Assembly: GCA_035620975.1 (NCBI GenBank)
Contig: DASPFV010000170.1
Span: 1-47,445 of the forward strand
DNA length: 47,445 bases
Origin: DASPFV01 sp035620975
GTDB taxonomy: Bacteria; Acidobacteriota; Vicinamibacteria; Vicinamibacterales; 2-12-FULL-66-21
Direction of reading: 5' to 3'
Position numbers and translations under genes: made by a program. Of the stretch, positions 40,045 to 47,445 are shown piece after piece (the stretch's first letter is position 1; each line of letters opens with the position of its first letter). The notes beneath the pieces were generated by a model that saw only the letters and a program-made list of their open reading frames with translations, had not been told where the DNA came from and did no database searches.

Positions 40045-41251
40045 CCGGACACGCCGTCGACCTCGCGCTACCCCTGATCCATTCGTCAACGATCTCCGCG
40101 CCGCGCGCCGCCCCGCCCGCGTCGACGAACGAATCGCGAACGAGCCGGGCGCGCTCCCGGAATGCCGGCTCGCCCAGCAGCTGCAGCACGCCCGCACGAA
40201 GCGCATCCGCGGTCGCGGCCGGCTTGAGCAGGAGCAGGCCCGCGCCCAGCTCCTGCGTCCTGTGGCCGACGATCTGCTGCTCGCTCATCTGCGGGATCAC
40301 GAGCACGGGTACGCCATTCCAGAGGCTCTCGGTGACGCTGTTCATCCCGCCGTGGGTCACGAACGCCGCAGCGCGTTCGAGCACCTCGAGCTGCGGCACC
40401 TGCGGCCTCACGATCGTGTTCGCGGGCGCCGGACCGAGCGCGTCCGGCGAGAGGCCCGTTCCGATCGACATGATCACCTGCACGTCGAGCCCGCCGAACG
40501 CCTCGAAGCAGGCGCGATAGAAGCCGGCCTCCCTGTTGAAGAGCGTTCCCAGCGAGACGTACAGGACCGGTGCGTTCCGCACGGCGTCCCACGGGAACGC
40601 GATCCCGGCGCGATGGGTGAACGTCGGGCCGACGAACTCGTACGACGCCCCGAACGTGCCGGCGCGTGGCTGGAAGTACCGCGACGTATAGACGATGTTG
40701 AGATCGGAGGAGGAGAAAGGCGCGACACCCGGGCCGCGGACGCCATACTGGCGCTGCAACGTGCGGCGCAGGCTGGCGGCCTTGAGCATGTGGCGGATCT
40801 TGGAGAGCAGGACCTGCGCACTCCTGGGCCGCACGCCGTGCGCGAGCGCGTAGGCCATCACGGCGCGGTTGACGGCGAAGGTGGGCACCGAGGTCACGAC
40901 GGGCAGCCCCAACACCTCGCCAATCCAGCGTCCCCAGGGCGCGACCGCGTCCGTGATCACGTAGTCGGCGTGCTCATCCCGGATGCTCGCGAGATCCTCG
41001 AGCACCTCCGCCGTCGACCGCATCAGGAGCCAGGCGAGTTCGTCCATCCGATCGGGCAGCTGGCGCAGATCGGCCAGGAACGCGCTACGATACGGACGAT
41101 ACCGCGCGCCAGTCGCGCGCACCTGCCCGGCGAACGCCTCGGTGGACCAGTAGACGACTTCGTGTCCGCGCGACACGAGCGCGGCGGCGAGCGGCAGCGA
41201 CGGATTGACGTGGCCGTGCGCGGGAAGGCTGAAGAACAGCGCCCTGGGCAT
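40034..41251 (-). CDS. MGT-family (UGT-like) glycosyltransferase
   Basis: A 405-residue GT-B enzyme of the macrolide/UDP-glucuronosyltransferase group, which puts a sugar from an NDP-sugar onto a small hydrophobic acceptor. N-terminal FFSLPAHGHVNPSLPLAAAL is the acceptor-domain opening. The donor-binding block near the C-terminus reads VPQLEVLERAAAFVTHGGMNSVTESLWNGVPVLVIPQMSEQ, quoted as VPQLEVLERA, then FVTHGGMNSVTESLWNG. The last codons and TGA stop lie inside a palindromic repeat, so the C-terminus has been made or changed by it. The acceptor is unknown. Confidence 0.92.
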   Translation of the reverse strand: MPRALFFSLPAHGHVNPSLPLAAALVSRGHEVVYWSTEAFAGQVRATGARYRPYRSAFLADLRQLPDRMDELAWLLMRSTAEVLEDLASIRDEHADYVITDAVAPWGRWIGEVLGLPVVTSVPTFAVNRAVMAYALAHGVRPRSAQVLLSKIRHMLKAASLRRTLQRQYGVRGPGVAPFSSSDLNIVYTSRYFQPRAGTFGASYEFVGPTFTHRAGIAFPWDAVRNAPVLYVSLGTLFNREAGFYRACFEAFGGLDVQVIMSIGTGLSPDALGPAPANTIVRPQVPQLEVLERAAAFVTHGGMNSVTESLWNGVPVLVIPQMSEQQIVGHRTQELGAGLLLLKPAATADALRAGVLQLLGEPAFRERARLVRDSFVDAGGAARGAEIVDEWIRGSARSTACPASA

Positions 41252-41352
41252 GTGTCCGGCCAGCAGGGTATCAGCTTTCGGACCCGCGCGTGAGACGTCG
41301 CGCCCGGCATCGTGGACGCGGGCGCCTGCGGCGGCCGGCCCGATTCAACAAG

Positions 41353-42768
41353 ATGATGATGAAACTCCTCGCGCGCGCAGCGCTGCTTCCTGCCCTCTTC
41401 CTGCTCACGACTCCCGATCCACGGCTCCGCGCGCAGCCGGCGCCTCAGGGTCCGCAGCGGCCCTTCGGCACGCTCCGCGAGCAGGCCACCCTGCAGCAGC
41501 AGTGGCTCCGGCAGCGCCTCGATACGTTCCTGCCCGGGCTGATGCGGACGCACGGCATCGACATGTGGGTCGTGCCGATGCGCGAGTACAACGAGGACCC
41601 GATTTTCAGCGCGATCACGGCGCCGGAGACGTTCGCGGCGCGACGCCGCACGATCTACGTGTTCTTCGACAGGTGCGCCGCGGGCGGGGCGCCTCCGTCC
41701 GCGGCGTGCACCGAGCGGATTGCGCTGGGCGGCACCTCGCAGGGCGGCGTGTTCGAAGCCCGGCGCTCGACGAAGGCCGCCGCGGGCGACGTCGGCCGGG
41801 GGCGGCAGGCCGAGCTGTGGGGCGACGAGCAGTGGGAGGTGCTGAAGCAGGTCATCGAGGAGCGGAAGCCGCAGGTCATCGGCATCAACCGATCGACGGT
41901 CTTCGCGTTCTCGGACGGCCTGTCGAGCGGCGAGCTGAAGGGCATGAGCGCGGCGCTCGGCGAGACGTGGACCTCGCGCTTCCGCGACGCCGAGGCGCTG
42001 CCGCTCGATCTGATCGCGGTGCGAGTACCGGACGAAGAGGCGTTCTTCAGGCGCATGCAGGAGCTCGTCTGGTCGCTCACCGGGCGCATGTTCTCGCGCG
42101 AGGTGATCACGCCCGGCGTCACGCGCACGAGCGATCTCGTCTGGTGGTGGCGCCAGCAGGTCAACGACCTCGGACTGGGCACCTGGTTCCAGCCGAGCGT
42201 CTCCGTGCAGCGGAAGGGGGCGGCCGAGAGCCAGCTCGGCCCGGATCCGGTGATCCAGCCGGGTGATCTGCTCCACTGCGACGTGGGAATCACGGTGGCG
42301 CGCCTGAACACCGATACGCAGCACAACGCCTACGTGCTGCGGCCGGGCGAGACGGACGCCCCCGAAGGCCTCCGGCGCGCGCTCGCCAACGCCAACGCGC
42401 TCCAGGACATCGTCATGGACGAGATCCGGCCCGGGCGGACGGGGAACGAGATCCTGGCCGCATCGCTGGCGCGGATGAAGGCGAAGGGAATCACCGGGAC
42501 CGTCTACTCGCATCCCATCGGGCTGCACGGGCACGGCGCCGGGCCGCTCATCGGCCTCTGGGACTACCAGGACGGCGTGCCCGGCCGCGGCGACGCGAAG
42601 GTCATCCCGTCGATGTGGTACTCCGTCGAGCTGCAGGCCACGACGCCGGTGCCCGAATGGGATGACCAGGCAGTCCGGATGGCGCAGGAAGAGGACGCCG
42701 TCGTCGGCGCCGACGGCCGGATCCGCTGGGCCCTCCGGCGGCAGGATCGCCTGTTTCTGGTTCGGTGA
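41353..42768 (+). CDS. Secreted M24-family metallopeptidase (Xaa-Pro aminopeptidase-like)
   Basis: About 471 residues with signal peptide (KLLARAALLPALFLL). The pita-bread domain in the C-terminal half keeps metal ligands in the order Asp (HCDVGI), Asp (LNTDTQ), His (SHPIGLHGHG), Glu (SVELQ) and Glu (QEED). M24 enzymes remove N-terminal residues before proline. Three ATGs in a row (41353, 41356, 41359) make the exact start uncertain, and no ribosome site is visible. The stop is one base from the ATG of the following hydrolase gene (TGACATG). Confidence 0.88.
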   Translation: MMMKLLARAALLPALFLLTTPDPRLRAQPAPQGPQRPFGTLREQATLQQQWLRQRLDTFLPGLMRTHGIDMWVVPMREYNEDPIFSAITAPETFAARRRTIYVFFDRCAAGGAPPSAACTERIALGGTSQGGVFEARRSTKAAAGDVGRGRQAELWGDEQWEVLKQVIEERKPQVIGINRSTVFAFSDGLSSGELKGMSAALGETWTSRFRDAEALPLDLIAVRVPDEEAFFRRMQELVWSLTGRMFSREVITPGVTRTSDLVWWWRQQVNDLGLGTWFQPSVSVQRKGAAESQLGPDPVIQPGDLLHCDVGITVARLNTDTQHNAYVLRPGETDAPEGLRRALANANALQDIVMDEIRPGRTGNEILAASLARMKAKGITGTVYSHPIGLHGHGAGPLIGLWDYQDGVPGRGDAKVIPSMWYSVELQATTPVPEWDDQAVRMAQEEDAVVGADGRIRWALRRQDRLFLVR

Positions 42769-42769
42769 C

Positions 42770-44233
42770 ATGCCTTTGCGACGAACCCTCGCCGCGACCT
42801 TCCTGACCATCGCCGCCGCGGGCGCGGTGCTGGCACAGAACCCCATAGAGGCGCGTATCCAGCGGATCGCGAACGGGCTCGTGCCGCCGGTCGTGCTCGA
42901 GGGACGACCCGTCGCCACGACCCGCCTCGCGGATCGCATGCGCGACTCCCGGATCCAGGGCGTCAGCATCGCCGTGTTCGTGGACGGCCGGATCGACTGG
43001 GCGCGCGGGTGGGGATTCGCCGACGTCGAGTCGGGCCGGAAGGTCGACGAGCGCACCCGGTTCCAGGCGGCCTCGATCAGCAAGCCCGTGGCAGCGGTGG
43101 CCGCGCTGGCGCTCGCCGCGCGTGGACGGCTGTCGCTCGACGGCGACGTGAACGCGTCGCTCAAGTCGTGGAAGGTACCGGAGAACGAGTTCACCGCGTC
43201 TTCGAAGGTCACGCTGCGACGGCTGCTCAGCCATTCGGCCGGCACGACCGTGTCCGGCTTCCGCGGGTACGCGAAGAACGAAGCCGTTCCCACGCTCGTG
43301 CAGGTGCTCGACGGCGAGAAGCCGGCCAACTCTGCGCCGGTGCGTGTCGACATCCCGATCGGATCACGCTGGCGCTACTCGGGCGGCGGGTTCTCGATCG
43401 TTCAGCTGCTGGTCGAAGACGAAACGGGCAAACCGTTCGCACAGTCCGCGCGCGAGCTGGTGCTGGAGCCCTTCGGCATGAGCCGGAGCACGTTCCTGCA
43501 ACCGCTGCCGCCGGAGCTGCGGCGCGACGCGGCCACCGGATACCAGTCGGACGGCCGTCCCATCGACGGCAACTGGCACGTCTACCCCGAACAGGCGGCG
43601 GCCGGATTGTGGACGACCCCGTCGGATCTCGCGCGCTTCGCGATCGAGCTGCAGCGCATTGCCGCGGGACGATCGAACCGCGTCCTGGGGACGGATCTCG
43701 CCAGGCAGATGCTGCAGCCGCAGATGGAGGATTACGGCCTGGGCGTCGGCGTCGAGGGCACGGGGACCTCCGCCACGTTCGGGCACGGCGGCGCGAACGC
43801 GGGCTTCCGCTGCCAGCTCGTCGCCTACCGGGACCAGGCATCCGGCGTCGTCGTGATGACCAACTCCGACAGCGGCGGGGCGATCCTGCAGGACGTCGTC
43901 CGCGCCGTGGCGCGCGAGTACGGGTGGCCAGGCCTGGCGCCGGTCACGCGGCGGCTCGGGACGGCCGACCCCGCCGCCTACGCCGACTTCGCCGGCCGCT
44001 ACGAGATCCCCACCCGGTCGCCGGCAGTCGTGCTGCGCGTCGAGACCGAGAGCGGCAGGCTGTTCGCCTCGGCTGGCGACACCCGATCGGAGCTGCTGCC
44101 GGAAGACGCGACGACCTTCTTCGCGCTCGACCGCGACTTCAGGATCCGGTTCGTACGCGATGCGACCGGCCGCGTCAGCGAAGCCCGTGTCTGGCAGGGG
44201 ACACGTGAGCGCACGGCGACGCGCGTGCCGTAG
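42770..44233 (+). CDS. Secreted CubicO-like serine beta-lactamase-family hydrolase
   Basis: A 487-residue exported protein (signal peptide about 1-22). Catalytic motifs of the class C/penicillin-binding fold: SISK (102-105, Ser102 and Lys105), YSG (203-205) and HGG (339-341). A smaller C-terminal domain with AGRYEIP and a strand-rich tail is common in the CubicO branch. Such proteins may be D-aminopeptidases, esterases or cell-wall enzymes, so resistance should not be assumed. Tight spacing with the M24 peptidase gene suggests shared work on peptides. Confidence 0.9.
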   Translation: MPLRRTLAATFLTIAAAGAVLAQNPIEARIQRIANGLVPPVVLEGRPVATTRLADRMRDSRIQGVSIAVFVDGRIDWARGWGFADVESGRKVDERTRFQAASISKPVAAVAALALAARGRLSLDGDVNASLKSWKVPENEFTASSKVTLRRLLSHSAGTTVSGFRGYAKNEAVPTLVQVLDGEKPANSAPVRVDIPIGSRWRYSGGGFSIVQLLVEDETGKPFAQSARELVLEPFGMSRSTFLQPLPPELRRDAATGYQSDGRPIDGNWHVYPEQAAAGLWTTPSDLARFAIELQRIAAGRSNRVLGTDLARQMLQPQMEDYGLGVGVEGTGTSATFGHGGANAGFRCQLVAYRDQASGVVVMTNSDSGGAILQDVVRAVAREYGWPGLAPVTRRLGTADPAAYADFAGRYEIPTRSPAVVLRVETESGRLFASAGDTRSELLPEDATTFFALDRDFRIRFVRDATGRVSEARVWQGTRERTATRVP

Positions 44234-44333
44234 CGTCCTCTGCCCTGCACATGAGTGTTCTGACGACGGGCAATGCCGCAGGGCGTGACGCATTCGCCGG
44301 CCGAATGCCACCGTGAATGACGAGAGCCAGGAC

Positions 44334-45506
44334 TCAGGCCAGGGCGCGCAGGCCCCGCACGAGGCGGGTGATGCCCTCCGCGATGGTGTCGGCCCCCAGC
44401 GCGCCGTAGGAAATCCTGATCGAACACGGCGCCGCGTCCGCGAACGCCGAGCCTGGAATCGCAGCCACGCGGTGCTCCCGAATCAGGCGCTCCGCCAGCG
44501 TCATGGGATCCAGGCTCGACTGCACGCGCACCAGATAGTAGAAAGCTCCGTCGGCGGCCGGCACGTCGCACGGCAGGCCGGGTTCCCGCAGCGCCGAGAG
44601 GATCGAGCGCCGCGTCGCGTCGAGGCGGGCGAGGTGACTGGCGGCATGGGACCGGCCCACCTGCAATGCCGCCAGCGCGGCGTGCTGCGACACGGCCGGC
44701 GGGCAGATCAGGATCGTGTCCTGGATCTTGTTGACGGCGTCCCACAGCGCATCGGGCACCACCATGTATCCCACGCGCCAGCTCGCCATGCCGTAGGCCT
44801 TCGAAAGGGAGAAGAGCGAGATCGTGTGTGGCGCCGCGTCATCAATCGATCCGGGTGAGAAGTGCCGCGCGTCACCATACGTGAAGTACTCGTAGGCCTC
44901 GTCGTGGACGTGGAACGCGCCTCGATCGCGGCACAGCGCGTTCACCGCGCGCAGCGCGGATTCGGGATACACGGCGCCGGTCGGGTTGTTCGGTGAAACC
45001 GTGACCACGGCCCGAGTCCTGGGGGTCATGGCCCTGGCAATGGCGCCAGGGTCGAGCTGATAGCTGCCGGTGGTCGGGACCGCCACGGGGACGGCGCCGG
45101 CCATCACGATCGCCATCTCGTGGTTGAAGTAGAACGGCACGGGCAGCAGCACCTCGTCGCCCGGATCCGTGACGGCCAGGACGGCGTTCATGAACGCGAG
45201 GTTGCCGCCGGCGGTGACGACCACGCGGCTTCGTGGCCGCACCTGGATGTCATTCTCGCGCGCCAGCTTCTCTTCGAGCGTCGCCACGAGCGGCGGCAGC
45301 CCCTCGACGGGCCCGTAGCGGTGGTCGGCCAGCGTCGCGCCGAACCGGTGGGCTGCCTGGATGGCTGCCTCGGGCGGCTCGTAGGAGACGACACCCTGGC
45401 CCAGCGAGATCGTGCCGGGGGTCTCGGCTATCCAGCGGCCGACGATGGGAATGACCGGGGCCTGGACGGCCGCGAGACGACGGGACTGGTCGTGGGCGAG
45501 GCGCAC
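44334..45506 (-). CDS. PLP-dependent aminotransferase, class I/II
   Basis: A 390-residue fold-type I aminotransferase. SLGQGVVSYEPP near the start, HRYGPVEGLPPL, SPNNPTG (171-177), DEAY (202-205), the cofactor lysine Lys236 in SLSKAYGM and Arg244 are all in place; a C-terminal Arg in the SIRISYG segment would hold the substrate carboxylate. It begins at a GTG. It belongs to the aspartate/aromatic aminotransferase subgroup; the amino acid is not deducible. It stands alone on this strand, with a repeat-bounded element upstream. Confidence 0.93.
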   Translation of the reverse strand: MRLAHDQSRRLAAVQAPVIPIVGRWIAETPGTISLGQGVVSYEPPEAAIQAAHRFGATLADHRYGPVEGLPPLVATLEEKLARENDIQVRPRSRVVVTAGGNLAFMNAVLAVTDPGDEVLLPVPFYFNHEMAIVMAGAVPVAVPTTGSYQLDPGAIARAMTPRTRAVVTVSPNNPTGAVYPESALRAVNALCRDRGAFHVHDEAYEYFTYGDARHFSPGSIDDAAPHTISLFSLSKAYGMASWRVGYMVVPDALWDAVNKIQDTILICPPAVSQHAALAALQVGRSHAASHLARLDATRRSILSALREPGLPCDVPAADGAFYYLVRVQSSLDPMTLAERLIREHRVAAIPGSAFADAAPCSIRISYGALGADTIAEGITRLVRGLRALA

Positions 45507-45527
45507 GGGATAAAGCTATCAGCTAGA

Positions 45528-45681
45528 GTCCCGAATCAGTGATTCGTGGTGAGTCGCGGAGCCCTGCGCCCGGATGGCGAGGCGCGACGACCGGGAATAT
45601 TGGGCATATTCGAGGGAGGAGCAACGCAGCCAGCCGGGATGCCCCGCCCGCGAATCATGTCGCGTATCACTGATTCGGGAC
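45528..45681. mobile_element. 154-bp element bounded by a perfect 16-bp inverted repeat
   Basis: GTCCCGAATCAGTGAT at 45528-45543 is repeated exactly inverted at 45666-45681. The left copy also forms GAATCA-G-TGATTC. Between them are about 122 bp with a GGAATATTGGGCATATTC segment and no credible gene. Length and ends suggest a small non-autonomous mobile element or a regulatory structure. Confidence 0.7.
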
Positions 45682-45786
45682 ACTGCAGCAGCCGCCTTCC
45701 AGGGGTCGCGCGCCGCCAGGCGCAACGAGCCGGCAGGATTCGTTGCCACCGGAACCCGCCAACCAGATCCTGCAGCGTCGGGCTCG

Positions 45787-46734
45787 TCACCGGATCGCGA
45801 CTGGCGCCACCGTCGATCCGGTTCCGCCCTGGATCTTGAGCGGCTGCACGACGAAGGCGAACTCGTAGACGCGCTTCGCGGCAAGCTCGTCCAGCTTCAT
45901 GTTCTCGAGCAGGTGGATGCCGTTGACGACGAGCATCAGCTGATGGATGGGAAGCGAGAGCTGCGGATCGGGATTGGGCGCCACTTCGACTGGCCAGTTG
46001 TCGGAGCCGACGAGCATCGGGTCCTGTTTCGCGAGCCATGTCGCCGCCGCGATTCCCAGCCCCGGGCAGCTCTTCACGTACCGCTCGTTGTCGGTCGTCC
46101 AGAGCGTGCCCCAGCCGGTGTGGACGATTACCGCATCGCCGGGCTGGAGCGCCAGTTTCTGCCTCGAGAGCGCCTGCTCGAGATCCTGCACGGTGATCTC
46201 GTAGGTATCGGGCAGCCGTTCCACGCCTTTGAGAGCGGCCACGTCGATGAGCACGCCGCGCGTGATGAGGGCGCCCACCTTCTCGATCCCCATCTTCCTG
46301 AAGCCGGTCCGGGTCGCGGTCTCGTCGACGGGGACGCAGTTGTAGAAGCGGTCCTCGTGCGTCTGGTGCGTGAAGCCGTCGAACTGGGTCCCGACGTGTC
46401 CGATCTCGCTGACGACGACCTCCTCGTTGCTGCCGCGGCGGTTGGAGAACTCGTTCATGAAGGTACGCTTCGTGTGCACGTCGAAGCGGCGCGTCCCGAA
46501 GAAGGGCATCGCAGCGGAGAGCACGTGGCTCAGCTCGATGACCTCGCCGGTCCGGATGAGCCGCGTCGCGCGCAGCACGGTCTCGGGCTTCATGTGGTTG
46601 GCGGATCCACGCTCGTCGGCGGCGCCCCATTTCGACGGGCACCGCTCGTCCGGTCCGGGTACCTTCCAGGTCTGGGCCCCGGCCCGGGTTGCGGTCAGCA
46701 GGAGGAGCGCCAGTGTGGCAGTCGTGATGCGCAT
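45787..46734 (-). CDS. Secreted cyclase-family (kynurenine formamidase-like) hydrolase
   Basis: A 315-residue exported protein (signal peptide about 1-20) of the cyclase superfamily. The usual metal motif HxGTHxDxPxH reads HVGTQFDGFTH (113-123): His113, Asp119 and His123 are kept, the middle His is Gln117 and Pro is Phe121. RRFDVHTKRTF before it and GDAVIVHTGWGTLW and GSDNWPVEV after it are normal for the family. Members hydrolyse formyl-kynurenine, isatin or related amides. The substrate is not known here. Lies 34 bp after the F420-type oxidoreductase gene. Confidence 0.88.
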   Translation of the reverse strand: MRITTATLALLLLTATRAGAQTWKVPGPDERCPSKWGAADERGSANHMKPETVLRATRLIRTGEVIELSHVLSAAMPFFGTRRFDVHTKRTFMNEFSNRRGSNEEVVVSEIGHVGTQFDGFTHQTHEDRFYNCVPVDETATRTGFRKMGIEKVGALITRGVLIDVAALKGVERLPDTYEITVQDLEQALSRQKLALQPGDAVIVHTGWGTLWTTDNERYVKSCPGLGIAAATWLAKQDPMLVGSDNWPVEVAPNPDPQLSLPIHQLMLVVNGIHLLENMKLDELAAKRVYEFAFVVQPLKIQGGTGSTVAPVAIR

Positions 46735-46768
46735 GCCGTGTTCCTGAGGCGTCCGGCTCGGGCCGGTC

Positions 46769-47401
46769 CTAGCGAGACCGTCCGGCTAGCAGGGCGCGCG
46801 CCTCGCGGACGGTCAGGATCTTGTTGTAGAGCGCCGTATCCGGCTGCTGGCGGCGGCCACCGTCGGCGAGCGAGCCGGTGTCGACCGGGCCGAACCCGAT
46901 TCCCTCGATGAGGCCCATGACGATTCGCTTGGCGTCCTCATCGTCTCCCGCCACGAAGATCGCATGGCGATCGTCGACGGGCGCGTCCGGGCGTCCGCGC
47001 TCGGCGAGGTGACGGTACCAGATGGTGTTGAAGGCCTTCACGAGGCGCGCGGCCGGGAGCCGGCGGCGCGTTTCCTCCGACGAACTGCCGGAACCGAGAT
47101 CGGCGATGCTCCCGTCAGGGCCGTACGGGTTCATGGCATCGATCACGATCTTTCCGGCGACCGAGTCCGAGGGCGGCAGCGCTTCGGGCTTGCGCCAGGG
47201 CACCGCAAGGAGCAGCACGTCTGCCCAGCGCGCGGCGCCGGCGACATCGAGGGCCCTGGCGGCAGGCCCAAGCTCCGCGACGAGCCCCGCGAGCGACGCC
47301 GGACCGCGTGAGTTCGCGATCGCGATCTCGTGGCCGGCGCTGACGAAGAGCCGGGCCGCCGTCGAGCCGATCATCCCGGCGCCGATGATGCCGATTTTCA
47401 C
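46769..47401 (-). CDS. NADPH-dependent F420 reductase-like oxidoreductase
   Basis: A 210-residue Rossmann protein. The N-terminal GIIGAGMIGSTAARLF (3-18) and NSRGPASL (30-37) resemble NADP-binding of the Npd/FNO family; VIDAMNPYGPDG and VKAFNTIWYRHL are also typical. The family name comes from F420:NADP reductases, but many bacterial members act without F420, so the hydride acceptor is open. Its tail LYNKILTVREARALL is well conserved in these proteins. It is the likely first gene of a two-gene transcript with the cyclase-family hydrolase. Confidence 0.88.
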   Translation of the reverse strand: MKIGIIGAGMIGSTAARLFVSAGHEIAIANSRGPASLAGLVAELGPAARALDVAGAARWADVLLLAVPWRKPEALPPSDSVAGKIVIDAMNPYGPDGSIADLGSGSSSEETRRRLPAARLVKAFNTIWYRHLAERGRPDAPVDDRHAIFVAGDDEDAKRIVMGLIEGIGFGPVDTGSLADGGRRQQPDTALYNKILTVREARALLAGRSR

Positions 47402-47445
47402 GCGGCCATTCTAGATCGCCGCGACGGGAAAAGCCGGGGTCAGGT

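Noticed and set aside
42770..44233. Antibiotic-resistance beta-lactamase
   Set aside because: SxxK, YSG and HGG fit the CubicO-like branch with an extra C-terminal domain; nothing ties it to drug hydrolysis.
45528..45681. Rho-independent terminator of the cyclase gene
   Set aside because: The inverted repeats are 122 bp apart with no T-run, which does not fit a terminator stem.

Overview
The window reads as chromosomal DNA of a high-GC, free-living Gram-negative bacterium. The best guess is an acidobacterium of the Vicinamibacteria type. This is inferred from the gene mix and not from a marker gene: many secreted or Tat-exported (RRDFL-type) redox proteins, secreted PQQ-like propellers, a NapC-type multihaem cytochrome, a secreted DinB-like protein, DUF2264, an MGT-type glycosyltransferase, secreted M24 and CubicO-like hydrolases, and many short palindromic intergenic repeats. 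I see no rRNA, tRNA, phage or complete insertion sequence.

Layout. 1-2476 (minus): a tightly overlapped methyltransferase, ABC ATPase and FtsX-like permease; the permease runs off the left edge. 2535-8825: a membrane-anchored propeller, a secreted DinB-like protein (minus), a beta-hydroxyacid dehydrogenase, then a run of NTF2-like protein, PQQ-like/EF-hand protein and proline iminopeptidase. 8928-12639 (minus): an anchored alpha/beta hydrolase, and a small cytochrome c with a six-haem membrane cytochrome. 13007-18094: a secreted esterase, a membrane protein with its MarR regulator behind a perfect 18-bp palindrome, and a tannase-family esterase. 18512-26391: argininosuccinate synthase, a BON protein, an RluA-type pseudouridine synthase, a small secreted protein and a full-length Lhr helicase. 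26392-31480 is the accessory stretch: a 286-bp palindromic element, a TIM-barrel protein, a GufA-like ZIP transporter, an AbrB-Doc toxin-antitoxin pair, remains of a DUF433/DUF5615 toxin-antitoxin pair, a second palindromic element, an unknown small gene, and VapBC. 31560-37029: ApbE and two Tat-exported Gfo/Idh/MocA oxidoreductases (minus), with another palindromic element between the oxidoreductases, then a secreted PQQ-type sugar dehydrogenase (plus). 37144-47401: a phosphodiesterase and DUF2264 pair, a six-copy palindrome array, a glycosyltransferase, an M24 peptidase with a CubicO-like hydrolase, an aminotransferase, a 154-bp inverted-repeat-bounded element, a cyclase-family hydrolase and an F420-type NADP oxidoreductase.

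Most genes point to an envelope-focused lifestyle: breaking down esters, peptides and sugars outside the cytoplasm and passing electrons through secreted or membrane redox proteins. The strongest signal not explained by the genes is a family of long imperfect palindromes. Three loci carry inverted pairs of AAAAACGC(A/G)CC inside longer matching arms; two of them are inverted copies of each other. They sit in and around the toxin-antitoxin stretch.
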